From Hymenobacter negativus (GTDB taxonomy: Bacteria > Bacteroidota > Bacteroidia > Cytophagales > Hymenobacteraceae), in contig NZ_JAGETZ010000004.1 of the NCBI RefSeq assembly GCF_017571495.1, positions 552,820-616,819 on the forward strand: a stretch of 64,000 nt of DNA. The letters are read 5' to 3'. The notes below the pieces were generated by a model, which did not search any database, was not told where the DNA came from, and saw only the letters and a program-made list of their open reading frames with translations. Position numbers and translations under genes: made by a program. Shown one piece after another: positions 40,650-49,376 of the stretch (its first letter is position 1; each line of letters begins with the position of its first letter).

Positions 40650-41511
40650 GGCGCTGGGGAGTGGTTGCGGGCGCGGCGGGCCGGCCGGTTGATAAGGTTT
40701 GAATGCTTTCTTCGATTTTGCTTTTCACGGTGCCGTCCAGGTTGGCTTGTTTCAGCAAGGCCCGCAGCTGGGGCAACGAGCGGTGCTCCTGTAGCTGCAC
40801 CATCACATCGGCCAGGGCCGACTGCACCAGCGGCGACTCCTGCTGCGCCAGGGCGTGCACCAGGCCCAGCCGCACGGTAGGGTCGGCGGCCAGCGGAGCC
40901 AGGGCCTCCAGGGTGGCCAGCCGCACGTTCACATTGTCGTCGTGGTTGAGGGTACTGAGCAGGGCATTTATCACCTTGGCATCGGCCGCGCCGTCCAGCT
41001 CCTTGGTGTAGCTCACGGCCCGCAGCCGCTCGGTGGCCGAGGGGTTGTCGATGAGTGTCAGCAGCATCACCTGCCGCATTTCGCCCACCTGGGCAGCTAG
41101 GGTAGCAAGCTGCTGCTGGTCGGCGGGGGTAGTTTTGGGCTGGTTGTTCAGCCAGTAGCCGCCCACCGCACCCACCAGCAGCAGGGCCAGGCTGTAGGCC
41201 AGCCGCAGGGCCGGCTGCGGGATTTGCAGCTCCCGCAGCCACCGCCACAGGCCCTTTGGCGAATACTTGGGCTCCGGCGCCAGCGTGCTCTTAAAGTCGG
41301 CCAGCATGGCGTAGAACTCCGGACGCAGGTTGGGGCTGGGCTCGGGCGTGGTGGCTTTGCCGAGGGTGCGCCACACGCGCTGCACGGCTTCAAGCTCGGC
41401 GCGGCAGCTAGTGCAGCCGGCCAGGTGCGCGACCAGCTCGCTATGCTCCGGCTCCGGCAGCTGGCCACTCATATAGTCGGCCAATTGGTCTTGGGTGGAT
41501 TCGCAATTCAT
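40597..41511 (-). CDS. Anti-sigma factor with zinc-finger and HEAT-repeat domains (cassette A, gene 2)
   Basis: 304 residues. The N-terminal anti-sigma zinc finger has the HLAGCTSC motif and an upstream His/Cys ligand (MNCESTQDQL). One membrane helix (LRLAYSLALLLVGAVGGYWL, about 123-142) follows. The C-terminal half, presumably periplasmic, has HEAT-type helical repeats (VINALLSTLNHDDNVNVRLATLEALAPL, VQSALADVMVQLQEHRSLPQLRALL). It should hold the sigma factor encoded 10 bases upstream at the membrane until a signal is sensed. The HEAT part is the likely sensor. Confidence 0.88.
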   Translation of the reverse strand: MNCESTQDQLADYMSGQLPEPEHSELVAHLAGCTSCRAELEAVQRVWRTLGKATTPEPSPNLRPEFYAMLADFKSTLAPEPKYSPKGLWRWLRELQIPQPALRLAYSLALLLVGAVGGYWLNNQPKTTPADQQQLATLAAQVGEMRQVMLLTLIDNPSATERLRAVSYTKELDGAADAKVINALLSTLNHDDNVNVRLATLEALAPLAADPTVRLGLVHALAQQESPLVQSALADVMVQLQEHRSLPQLRALLKQANLDGTVKSKIEESIQTLSTGRPAAPATTPQRHDQTHVFPRAERPALAV

Positions 41512-41521
41512 ATACTATCGG

Positions 41522-42115
41522 TCAATTTTCAATGCGCAGGTAGATGGTTTTGAGCTCCTTCAGGGCGCGGTGGGCGCGCACCCGTACGGCTCCTTCGGTG
41601 GTGTCCAGCACCTGGGCTATTTCGCCGTATTTCATTTCCTGAAACCGGCTTAGCACCAGCACCTCGCGGTTTTCGGGGCTGAGGCGGGCCAATGCCTGGT
41701 GCAGCACCAGCACATCCTGGGCCTGCTCTAGGCCTTCGTCGGCAAGGTGGCCGCCGCCGAGGTAGTCGGCCACGTTGGCCACATCGGTGTGGTAGGCAGC
41801 GTGGCGGTTTTTCTTCACATGGTCGGCCAGCACGTTGCGGGCCAAGTGGTACATCCAGGTCCGAAACTCGCCGTCGGCGGAATAGGTGTGGCGGTACTTC
41901 AGCATGCGGTAAAACACATTCTGCACCAGGTCCTCGCTCGCGGCGCGGCTGCCGCCCAGCATGTGGTAGAGAAAGCCAAGCAAGGCGCGGTGGTGGCGCT
42001 CAAAGAGCAGACCCATCCGGTCCACATCCCCGGCTTTCACCCGTAGCATCAGCGCGTTATCCGTAAGCGAGTCCAAGCCGATAAATGGGTTGTTAGAGTA
42101 TTCAGCAGTAGACAC
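41522..42115 (-). CDS. ECF-type RNA polymerase sigma factor (cassette A, gene 1)
   Basis: 197 residues. Region 2 shows LFERHHRALLGFLYHML, SEDLVQNVFYRMLKYRHTY and FRTWMYHLARNVLADH; region 4 shows LARLSPENREVLVLSRFQEMKYGEIAQVLDTTEGAVRVRAHRAL. No region 3 or 1, as usual for ECF factors. The start is GTG at 42115. It is paired with the membrane anti-sigma factor 10 bases downstream and probably drives its own cassette. It is a close parallel of the sigma factor at 44966-45508. Confidence 0.93.
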   Translation of the reverse strand: MSTAEYSNNPFIGLDSLTDNALMLRVKAGDVDRMGLLFERHHRALLGFLYHMLGGSRAASEDLVQNVFYRMLKYRHTYSADGEFRTWMYHLARNVLADHVKKNRHAAYHTDVANVADYLGGGHLADEGLEQAQDVLVLHQALARLSPENREVLVLSRFQEMKYGEIAQVLDTTEGAVRVRAHRALKELKTIYLRIEN

Positions 42116-42177
42116 CGCGCTAATCGGAGAACGTTACAGGCCAGCGCATACTTTTTTTCGGGCACTGCCTAAACGCA

Positions 42178-42226
42178 GGGCTCCCCCGACCACCTCCCTA
42201 AGATAGGAAGACGGCCGGGGGAGCCC
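42178..42226. terminator. GC-rich stem-loop between the two sigma cassettes
   Basis: Arms GGGCTCCCCCG / CGGGGGAGCCC. It lies just past the stop of the last gene of cassette B (42242). A T tract is missing, so termination is likely but not certain. Confidence 0.55.
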
Positions 42227-42241
42227 CGCGCGGCAACAAAC

Positions 42242-42940
42242 CTACTTCCGCTTGCGGAAATACACGTCGTTGCTGATGGATTCGAGCTTCACCAGCGGGC
42301 CGCTGCCGCTGAGGGTGCCGTGCAGCTGGTAGCCCACAATGGGATTCTTGCGCTGGGCGGTGCTGAAGGCAATATCCTGGTCGGTATACACCTCGCCGGT
42401 GATGGTTTTGAGCGACAGCTCGGCGCCCTTATTGGATGGCCAGGCCACGTCCACGAAGCCACTTAGCGACTTGGCCTCGATGGCATTGGTGAAGCCCACG
42501 ATGTCCACGTTGCCGCTGTAGGTGTACACGTGCAGGGCTACGTCGGCGGGCAGCGTGATTTCGTAGCTGATGTCGTCGCACACCTGCTGGCCGTACCACA
42601 CGTTGTGGTCGCCGTGAGAGTTGGGGCAGTCGCCGGGCTGGGCTTGCTTCAGCATTTCCTTATCAAAATCGGCGGTTACCTTCAGCTCGTCGCTGCTGGG
42701 GTCGAGGGCAATTTGCAGGGCGTCGTTCAAGCGGTTGGAATTGATGCTGACAGTGGCCTTCATCGTCATCTTGCCCGCTGCGCCCGGCCGGATGCGGATG
42801 TTGCTGGCCTGCTTTAGGTTGAGAAATACGCGCTGGCCGGCAGTCAGATTCGCGGTTTTTTCGATTATTTTCTGGGCCGAAGCTGACTGGCTGCCAACTG
42901 CGGCGCTCACCAGCAAAAGGAGAAAGAAGAACTGGCGCAT
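42242..42940 (-). CDS. DUF4097-family beta-repeat protein (cassette B, gene 4)
   Basis: 232 residues with a signal peptide (MRQFFFLLLLVSAAVGSQSASAQ). Short beta repeats follow (ALHVYTYSGNVDIVGFTNAIEAKSLSGFVDVAWPSNKGAELSLKTITGEVYTD), ending SNDVYFRKRK like its relatives. A Cys pair occurs in QPGDCPNSHGDHNVWYGQQVCDD, in the same place as the His-rich insertion of 39780-40649. It is the last gene of the second sigma cassette and is separated from gene 3 by a long inverted repeat. Confidence 0.87.
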   Translation of the reverse strand: MRQFFFLLLLVSAAVGSQSASAQKIIEKTANLTAGQRVFLNLKQASNIRIRPGAAGKMTMKATVSINSNRLNDALQIALDPSSDELKVTADFDKEMLKQAQPGDCPNSHGDHNVWYGQQVCDDISYEITLPADVALHVYTYSGNVDIVGFTNAIEAKSLSGFVDVAWPSNKGAELSLKTITGEVYTDQDIAFSTAQRKNPIVGYQLHGTLSGSGPLVKLESISNDVYFRKRK

Positions 42941-42992
42941 TTTTAATGCTTAATGGTTAGTGATTAACGATTAATGCCGATAAAAAAGAACA

Positions 42993-43175
42993 GTCATGCT
43001 GAACGCAGCCGAACCGAAGGTTGCCGTAGGCAAGCCACTCTACCGCTTCGCTGCTTATTAGTCACTCACCAACCCAAGCATCGAATTGCACAGTTATCAT
43101 TCGTTGCAGCAAATGGTTTACTGTTGCGGTAAAGCAGCTTGCCTACGACCTCGGTTCGACTACGCTCGGCATGAC
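42993..43175. repeat. Long inverted repeat, GTCATGCTGAACGCAGCCGAA family
   Basis: Arms of about 40 bases with mismatches, opening GTCATGCTGAACGCAGCCG and closing CTACGCTCGGCATGAC, plus inner GTAGGCAAGC / GCTTGCCTAC. It lies between the two DUF4097 genes of cassette B and has a counterpart at 17656. Confidence 0.88.
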
Positions 43176-43187
43176 GTTCTTAATCCG

Positions 43188-43955
43188 TTATTTCGCTTTA
43201 CGAACGTAGATATCACCGCTCACCGTCTTGAGCGACAAAGCGTTGCCACCGCCGTTGATGCTACCGTCCACCACCTGGCCGCCGATGTGCTGCATGTTGT
43301 CCTGGCTTTTCAGGCTCAGGTCGAAATCGGTGTAGATTTCACCGGATATCGAGCGGAGTTTCAGGGTGGCTTTGGAGTTGGTAGGCATGCTCACGTCCAC
43401 GTCGCCGCTCACTGTTGAGATGGAGCTGGGGCCCTGACGCATGGGTGCAAACCGCACCTGGATGTCGCCGCTCACGGTGTTGGCCACCACGGGGCCGGCC
43501 ACGTTTTTCAGGCTGATGTCGCCGCTGGTCATGCTTACTTCCAGGTCGCCGCTCACGTCGCGCACCACCAGGTCGCCGCTACCGTTCCAGCCGGCTTGTT
43601 TGAACTGCACGGCCGCCGCGTGCGGCACCCGGATGATGTAGCTGGCGTCCTTGCGCGAGGCCCGCGAGATGCGGACCGTGTTGCCGTCCTGCGTCACCGC
43701 CAGGCCCAGCTTGGTGTTGTCCACCGCCGAGTTGTAGATGGGACGCAGGCCCTCGGCCCGCTTCGGCGGCTCCTCGAAGCCGTCGCCTTTTATCACCAGC
43801 TCGTTGCCGTCGATGCCTTCGACCACCACGTCGCTGCCCTGCATGTCGACGATGACCTTCGGGTCTTTGCTGTTGAGTTTGGTTCTGAATTCCTGAGCGT
43901 GGCTTGTGTGGGTCAGCAGCAAGCCTGCGAAGGCGAATAAGAGGACTTTATTCAT
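43188..43955 (-). CDS. DUF4097-family beta-repeat protein (cassette B, gene 3)
   Basis: 255 residues from the ATG at 43955 (MNKVLLFAFAGLLLTHTSHA signal). Regular beta repeats are very clear here: GDLVVRDVSGDLEVSMTSGD, ISLKNVAGPVVANTVSGDIQ, ISTVSGDVDVSMPTNSKATL, ISGEIYTDFDLSL, and the end VSGDIYVRKAK. This is the most regular of the four DUF4097 proteins. It follows the anti-sigma gene after a GC-rich inverted repeat. The envelope location is inferred from the signal peptide. Confidence 0.9.
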   Translation of the reverse strand: MNKVLLFAFAGLLLTHTSHAQEFRTKLNSKDPKVIVDMQGSDVVVEGIDGNELVIKGDGFEEPPKRAEGLRPIYNSAVDNTKLGLAVTQDGNTVRISRASRKDASYIIRVPHAAAVQFKQAGWNGSGDLVVRDVSGDLEVSMTSGDISLKNVAGPVVANTVSGDIQVRFAPMRQGPSSISTVSGDVDVSMPTNSKATLKLRSISGEIYTDFDLSLKSQDNMQHIGGQVVDGSINGGGNALSLKTVSGDIYVRKAK

Positions 43956-43994
43956 GGTATTGGAGTATAATCGAGATGAGAGGCAACCGGGCAT

Positions 43995-44088
43995 AGGGCG
44001 CGGGGCTTGTCCCCGCCCGTCGTTGCACGGGCTGCGGTTGAATCGTTCTGGCGGCGGGCGAGGACAAGCCCCGCGCCCTACACCAAGT
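43995..44088. repeat. GC-rich inverted repeat related to the kdp-flanking elements
   Basis: TAGGGCGCGGGGCTTGTCCCCGC at the left and its mirror ending GACAAGCCCCGCGCCCTA at the right. Shares the GGCGCGGGGCT outer arm and a GAATCGTTCT core with the elements beside kdpB. Confidence 0.85.
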
Positions 44089-44100
44089 TGGAGAAGTTTA

Positions 44101-44961
44101 TTAAATCAGTTTGCCAATGCCGGCTTCGGCCTGGGCGCGCACCACGGGCAGGGCATCGGCCTTCTTGGCGAGGCGCTGGAGCTGCGGCACGGCACGGTGC
44201 ACTCGCAACGATACCACCATGTCAATCAGCGCAATCTGCACGTTTGGGTCGGTTTGGATGGGGAGCGAGTTGGCCAGGCCCTCGCGCACACCGGGGGCAT
44301 CGCGCAAGCGGTAGAGGGCTTCGCAAGCGGCCAGCCGCACGTTGGGGTTGGGGTCAAAATTGAGGGTATTAAGCAGCACCTGCACCGTGTTATCGTCGGC
44401 CTGTGGTGCTTTGGTCGAGTTCGTGACCAGCTGAATCCGGTCGCTGGCCGAAACCGTGCGGCTCTTCGAACCATTCAGCGCCTGGGCCAGCTCGACGTGG
44501 GCGGGCTTCTCGGGGTTGGTAGCGGCCACGTTGCCATTGCCAGCGTTGCCCCAGTGCAGATTGCGACCAAGGAACACGCCACTGGCAATCAGCACGATGC
44601 TGGCAGCCACCCGGAGCCAGTTGCTGGCCACCGCCGTAGGCCACATCGACACCACTTTGGCTTCCGGTTGCACCGGAGCTTGAATAGGTGCAGGCACGTC
44701 GGCTTCTGGTTTCAGCAGTTGCTTTTGCTGCTCCAGCATGGCCATAAAGTTGGCGCGGAGGGCGGTGCGGGGGATTTCGGGCAGGGCCGCGTCCAGGTCA
44801 TCGGAGAGGGCGCGGAGCTGGGTAACCTGAAGCTGGCAGTTGGGGCAATTGGGCAGGTGCGCGGCCACGCGCTCGGCCTCGGCGGCCGGCAGGCTGCGCT
44901 CGACGTAGGCTGGTAGCAGGGCTTCCAGCTCGTGGCAGGCAGAGAATTCGGTCGGTTTCAT
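44101..44961 (-). CDS. Anti-sigma factor with zinc-finger and HEAT-repeat domains (cassette B, gene 2)
   Basis: 286 residues. N-terminal zinc finger with CHELEALL and HLPNCPNC; one membrane helix (WLRVAASIVLIASGVFLG, about 158-176); then HEAT-type repeats (VQVLLNTLNFDPNPNVRLAACEALYRL, VQIALIDMVVSLRVHRAVPQLQRLA). The architecture matches 40597-41511, including the phrase NVRLA in the repeats, so the two are duplicates. It starts 4 bases after the sigma gene stop. Confidence 0.88.
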   Translation of the reverse strand: MKPTEFSACHELEALLPAYVERSLPAAEAERVAAHLPNCPNCQLQVTQLRALSDDLDAALPEIPRTALRANFMAMLEQQKQLLKPEADVPAPIQAPVQPEAKVVSMWPTAVASNWLRVAASIVLIASGVFLGRNLHWGNAGNGNVAATNPEKPAHVELAQALNGSKSRTVSASDRIQLVTNSTKAPQADDNTVQVLLNTLNFDPNPNVRLAACEALYRLRDAPGVREGLANSLPIQTDPNVQIALIDMVVSLRVHRAVPQLQRLAKKADALPVVRAQAEAGIGKLI

Positions 44962-44965
44962 ATAG

Positions 44966-45508
44966 CTAATTGGCGAAATAGATTTTGCGAAGCGCCTGCA
45001 AGGCCCGGTGCGCTTTTACGCGGGCAGCCTCCGCAGTGCAGCCCAGCAGCTTGCCGATTTCCTCGTAGCCGAAGCCCTGGAAGCGGTTTAGCACCAGGAT
45101 TTCGCGTTGTGGAACGGTGAGCAGGTTCAGGGCCTCGTGCAGGTCGTCGTGGCTGCCGCTGACCTGCATGTGGGAAAATGCCGCGCCGCGCAGGCCGCCG
45201 GTGCGCTCCACTTCGTCTACGTCGGCGGTGCGCATCTTTTGCTGGCGTTGCCAGTGGTCGGCGTGCACGTTGCGGGCCATCTGGTACACCCAGGCCTTGA
45301 AGGGCTGGGTGGGCTGGTAGCTGCTGCGGTATTTGAGGATACGCTCGAACACGGTTTGGGTGAGGTCTTCGCTGAGTTCGCGGTCGTTGGTGAGGCGGGT
45401 GAGGTAGTTGAACAGGGGTCCGTGGTAGCGCTCAAATAGCGGCACCAACTGGTCGAGGTCATCGGCCCGGACGGCGGCCATTAGTGCTTCGTCGCTCGTG
45501 GTTTCCAC
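44966..45508 (-). CDS. ECF-type RNA polymerase sigma factor (cassette B, gene 1)
   Basis: 180 residues. Region 2: LFERYHGPLFNYLTRL, SEDLTQTVFERILKYRSSY, FKAWVYQMARNVHADH. Region 4: LLTVPQREILVLNRFQGFGYEEIGKLLGCTAEAARVKAHRAL. GTG start at 45508. It shares long stretches with 41522-42115 (for example the VFxRxLKYRxxY motif). It heads the second cassette, and a near-consensus -7 box (GACCTTTG on minus) lies about 40 bases upstream. Confidence 0.93.
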   Translation of the reverse strand: METTSDEALMAAVRADDLDQLVPLFERYHGPLFNYLTRLTNDRELSEDLTQTVFERILKYRSSYQPTQPFKAWVYQMARNVHADHWQRQQKMRTADVDEVERTGGLRGAAFSHMQVSGSHDDLHEALNLLTVPQREILVLNRFQGFGYEEIGKLLGCTAEAARVKAHRALQALRKIYFAN

Positions 45509-45652
45509 GGAAGGTATTTAGGTTTGGAATGCAGGGAGTACCAGGACAAAGGTCATTCGTTACAGCGACCCCAAAAAAAAGTTAGCGGAGCCGCTAAAAC
45601 CTGCTGTCCTATTCGGTAACACGCTCGCAATGTTAAGGTAATGAGGCCCGGA

Positions 45653-45660
45653 TAATTTTG
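45653..45660 (+). promoter_or_regulatory. -7 box (TAATTTTG) of the large secreted protein gene
   Basis: Full match to TAnnTTTG, 26 bases before the ATG at 45687. Confidence 0.55.
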
Positions 45661-45686
45661 AATTTTTATTCATCAAGGCTTCACCT

Positions 45687-48461
45687 ATGCCCCTGAAAAC
45701 TTACTGTTCCCGCGTTGCAGCAACTTTATTAACAGGCCTGAGTTTGGCCAGCACTACTGCCCAAGCCCAAAGTGTGGCTCAAGGCTTCGAAAGCAGCGCC
45801 GCCGATACCTGGAGCTTCACTCCTACCCCCGCCACTTATAACGACCTCGCCGCCACCGACCAATGGGCGGTACTTACCACCATCGGCACAGCTGGCTCGG
45901 GCGTTACAGTGGCTACGCCTTCAGCGGGTACTAACCTCTGGGGTGGCCGCGACTTGCAAAGCCCGCTCCAAACCAACGACATCAGCATCTGGCACTATCT
46001 GGATTTTGCACCGGTAGCCATTGCATCGGGTACCACGGCCGCCAATACGGTTACGTTCAAGTATTTCAGCAACGCCTTCGACGGGCCCGACTCGCTGGCT
46101 TACGTGGTGCGCTTCGACAACGGCACCACTTGGCCCATCCCGCGTACCTACACGCAGCTTAATAAGGACACGCAAGCCTGGACCACCGTGACGGTGCCCG
46201 TACCAGCCGGCAGCACCCACGCCCGCCTGCGCCTGGCCGTGCGCCAGAACGGTAACGACGATTGGGTGGCCTTTGACGAAATCAGCCTGAGTCAGACGGC
46301 TAGCGCTGTCGTGCCTGACCTCGGCTTTGCAGGCAGCACCACCCCAATTATTGTGAATGAAAACGCGGGCACCGTTGCCATTCCGCTCAGCATTCGCAAT
46401 GCCAACACTACGTCCAGCACCGTGCAGGCCATTGTAGCACCGCTGGGCACGGCCACAGCCGGCTCGGATTTCACCTTTGCCACGGCTCAGACCATCACCT
46501 TCGCGCCGGGCAGCACCACGGCCACACTCACGCTGCCCATCACGGACGACGCCACGGCCGAAGCGGCCGAGTACTTCACCGTGCGCCTCCAGAACCCCAC
46601 CAACGCCACGCTTACGGCCGGCGCCACAGAGTTTCTGGTCTTTATTAAGGACAACGACACGCAGGCTCCGGCCCGCGCCGGCAACCTGCGTCTGAACCTG
46701 CTGGGCAGCTACCAGAACGGCGTCAGCGGAACGAACTCGGCCGAAATCGTGGCCCACGACCCCACCACGCAACGCTTATATGTGGCCAACTCCATCGGCG
46801 GCAAGCTTGACATTCTGGACTTTAGCACACTGGCCACAACCGGCGTACTCACCCCAGTGGCGTCCATTAGTATGGCTCCGTATGGCGGTATCAACTCCGT
46901 GGCAGTGCGCAACGGACTGGTGGCCTGCGCCGTGGAAAATACCAACCCGCAGGCCGACGGCAGCATCGTCTTCTTCGACCAGAACGGCACCTTCATCAAG
47001 CAGGTAATCGCCGGGGCCATGCCCGACATGATAACCTTCTCGCCCGATGGCCATTACCTCATCACTGCCAACGAGGGCGAGCCCAACCAAGCCTACACTA
47101 CCGACCCACTCGGCTCGGTATCGGTAGTGGATATGACCGGCGGCATCACGGCCGTGACCCAGGCCCGCGTCACTACGCTGGATTTCAGCAGCTACAACTC
47201 GCAGGCTGCCGCGCTGCGCACGTCAGGCATCCGCATTTATGGTGGTCCGGCTGGCACGCCCAGCAGCGTAGCCCAGGATTTGGAGCCGGAGTACGTGGCA
47301 GTGTCGGCTGATTCGCAGACGGCATACATCGGCTTGCAGGAAAACAACGCCATTGCTACGCTGAACCTGGCCACACTTCAATTCACCGCCCTGCGCCCCA
47401 TTGGCTACCAAGACCACAGCCAGCCCGGCTTCAGCCTCGATGCTTCCGACCAGGCCGCTGATGTTCTGATGGCCAACTGGCCCATCCGTGGCATGCGCCA
47501 GCCCGATGCCATTGCCTCGTTTGAGCTGCCGGCTTCGCTCGGCGGTGGCCGCTACCTTATTACGGCCAACGAGGGCGATGCCCGCGAATACACCGGCATG
47601 AGCGAGGTCAACCGCCTTGGCGATGCTGCTTATGTGCTCGACCCCACGGCTTTCCCCCAAGCCGCGATGCTGAAAACCATCAGCGCCCTTGGCCGACTCA
47701 ACGTGACCAACAAGCTGGGCGACACCGACGGTGACGGCGACTTTGACCAGATTTATGCCTACGGCGGCCGCTCATTCAGCATTCTCAACGCTGGCACCGG
47801 CGCGCTGGTGCACGACAGCGGCGACCTGTTCGAACACCTCACCAGCACCGACCCCACGTTTGGCAGCATCTTCAACGCCAGCAACACTACCGGCAACCCC
47901 GTCCGGAAAAACCGCTCTGACGACAAAGGCCCCGAGCCTGAAGGCACCACCATCGGCATGATTCGCGACACGGTGTACGCCTTCGTGAGCCTGGAGCGCC
48001 AGGGCGGCGTGCTGATTATGAACGTGAACGACCCGGCCAACCCACGCCTCGTGCAGTACATCAACAACCGCAGCCTGACCACTGGTGCCGGCGACCAGGG
48101 CCCCGAAGGCCTCGTGTTTGTATCGGCGGCCAACAGCCCCACGGGTTCGCCCCTGCTGTTGCTTGCCAATGAAGTGAGCAGCACCGTATCCGTGTACCAG
48201 ATTGGCCTGCGCGGCGTGGTGACGGCCACCAAAAACGGCCTCAACGCGCCGGAAGCCCTTTACTGCTTCCCCAACCCCGCCGCACCGGATGCCGCGGTGC
48301 GCCTGAGCCGCCCCATAGCCGGCTCGCTGCTCGATGGGTTGGGCCGTACCGTGCGCCAGTTGCCAATTGCCACCGATAAGCTCGATGTACGTGGCCTGCC
48401 CGCCGGCCTCTACCTACTGCGTGCCTCCGACGGCGCTACCGGCCGCCTAGTGGTGCGGTAG
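45687..48461 (+). CDS. Secreted choice-of-anchor I family protein with Calx-beta domain and T9SS sorting domain
   Basis: 924 residues. Signal peptide ending STTAQAQ; an N-terminal beta-sandwich (about 30-205, MAM/galactose-binding-like); a Calx-beta domain (about 210-325; VNENAGTVAIPLSI, TLTLPITDDATAEAAEYFTV); then a beta-propeller-like region of choice-of-anchor I type with repeated phrases (YLITANEGEPNQAYTT, YLITANEGDAREYTG, KGPEPEGTTIGMIRD). The last about 75 residues (YCFPNPAAPDAAVRLS...GLYLLRASDGATGRLVVR) are a type A sorting domain for type IX secretion. It is probably attached to or released from the cell surface. The family is often compared with phytase-like or alkaline phosphatase-like proteins, but no active site is obvious. 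Confidence 0.9.
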   Translation: MPLKTYCSRVAATLLTGLSLASTTAQAQSVAQGFESSAADTWSFTPTPATYNDLAATDQWAVLTTIGTAGSGVTVATPSAGTNLWGGRDLQSPLQTNDISIWHYLDFAPVAIASGTTAANTVTFKYFSNAFDGPDSLAYVVRFDNGTTWPIPRTYTQLNKDTQAWTTVTVPVPAGSTHARLRLAVRQNGNDDWVAFDEISLSQTASAVVPDLGFAGSTTPIIVNENAGTVAIPLSIRNANTTSSTVQAIVAPLGTATAGSDFTFATAQTITFAPGSTTATLTLPITDDATAEAAEYFTVRLQNPTNATLTAGATEFLVFIKDNDTQAPARAGNLRLNLLGSYQNGVSGTNSAEIVAHDPTTQRLYVANSIGGKLDILDFSTLATTGVLTPVASISMAPYGGINSVAVRNGLVACAVENTNPQADGSIVFFDQNGTFIKQVIAGAMPDMITFSPDGHYLITANEGEPNQAYTTDPLGSVSVVDMTGGITAVTQARVTTLDFSSYNSQAAALRTSGIRIYGGPAGTPSSVAQDLEPEYVAVSADSQTAYIGLQENNAIATLNLATLQFTALRPIGYQDHSQPGFSLDASDQAADVLMANWPIRGMRQPDAIASFELPASLGGGRYLITANEGDAREYTGMSEVNRLGDAAYVLDPTAFPQAAMLKTISALGRLNVTNKLGDTDGDGDFDQIYAYGGRSFSILNAGTGALVHDSGDLFEHLTSTDPTFGSIFNASNTTGNPVRKNRSDDKGPEPEGTTIGMIRDTVYAFVSLERQGGVLIMNVNDPANPRLVQYINNRSLTTGAGDQGPEGLVFVSAANSPTGSPLLLLANEVSSTVSVYQIGLRGVVTATKNGLNAPEALYCFPNPAAPDAAVRLSRPIAGSLLDGLGRTVRQLPIATDKLDVRGLPAGLYLLRASDGATGRLVVR

Positions 48462-48509
48462 TTGGTTTTTGCTGGCAAATCTTATCCGGTTTGCGGTATT
48501 CGTAAGCCG

Positions 48510-48538
48510 AAGCCCTCGCTTAATCGCGGGGGCTTTTT
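48510..48538 (+). terminator. Terminator of the large secreted protein gene
   Basis: Arms AGCCCTCGC / GCGGGGGCT followed by TTTTT. Confidence 0.8.
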
Positions 48539-48544
48539 GCTTGT

Positions 48545-48947
48545 ACGGCCGGTGGTTTCAACAGCTGTCAGATAGGTGGGGCGGGGTTATACCTGTTAGG
48601 TTTTGGTACCGCCAATCAAGGCTTCACACTTTTTTAACAAAGAAAATCAGGCCTAAATATCATGCATGAGCAGCTGGGCGAGAGCTAGGCAAAATACTGA
48701 AGGCCGGCTACTCACCTCCAACAGTAACGCTACCTGCAAGCTTGTATAACAGTCATTTCGCGCAAACCCAAATCACATAGCAACCCGGAATTATTAAAAG
48801 ACAAATAGTTGTGCTTAAATAGATTACCCAGCCAACTAGCCCGTATTTTATTGTAACCACTTTAGGGCTCCTGACCGTACATGACTCCCGCAGCCACCGC
48901 TGCTTCCAATGACTTCTTCTCCTTTCCACATTTTCAGTTCTTATACC
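48545..48947. other. 403-base leader/intergenic stretch
   Basis: More AT-rich than its surroundings. No credible plus-strand gene. A long minus-strand frame here is the antisense of the low-complexity gene that follows. It probably holds the promoter of that gene, but no clean TAnnTTTG box was found. Confidence 0.4.
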
Positions 48948-49376
48948 ATGAAAGCTTCCAAAATTTTCCTCGCTACTCTGTTGACCCTGGGCTTTAGCAG
49001 CGCTGCTTTTGCTCAGACTGGCACTGGCACCACGTCGGGCTCTACCAGCGGCTCGATGGGCACTACCAGCGGCACTACAGCAGGTAGCACTACCTCGGGC
49101 ACAATGGGTACTACCAGCGGCACGATGGGCACTACTAGCGGTACAATGGGTACCACCAGCGGTACTACTTCGGGCAGCAGCACCGTAGGTACCACCTCGG
49201 GCACGATGGGCTCTACGTCGGGCAGCGGCACCGGCACCTATGGTACTACATCGGGCACTACAAGCGGCACGATGGGTACTACCAGCGGCACTACTTCGGG
49301 TAGCTCTACTTCGGGTACCACTTCCGGTCGCCGTACCAAAACTACTAAGAGCAAGTCCAAGACTGGCACTATGTAG
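48948..49376 (+). CDS. Small exported Gly/Thr/Ser-repeat protein
   Basis: 142 residues from the ATG at 48948. A normal signal peptide (MKASKIFLATLLTLGFSSAAFA) is followed by almost pure repeats of G, T, S and M: units such as GTMGTTSGT and TSGSTSGS. The C-terminus is basic (GRRTKTTKSKSKTGTM). No fold or activity can be inferred; it may be a disordered surface or matrix protein. The coding DNA is itself a tandem repeat and may vary in length between strains. Confidence 0.75.
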   Translation: MKASKIFLATLLTLGFSSAAFAQTGTGTTSGSTSGSMGTTSGTTAGSTTSGTMGTTSGTMGTTSGTMGTTSGTTSGSSTVGTTSGTMGSTSGSGTGTYGTTSGTTSGTMGTTSGTTSGSSTSGTTSGRRTKTTKSKSKTGTM

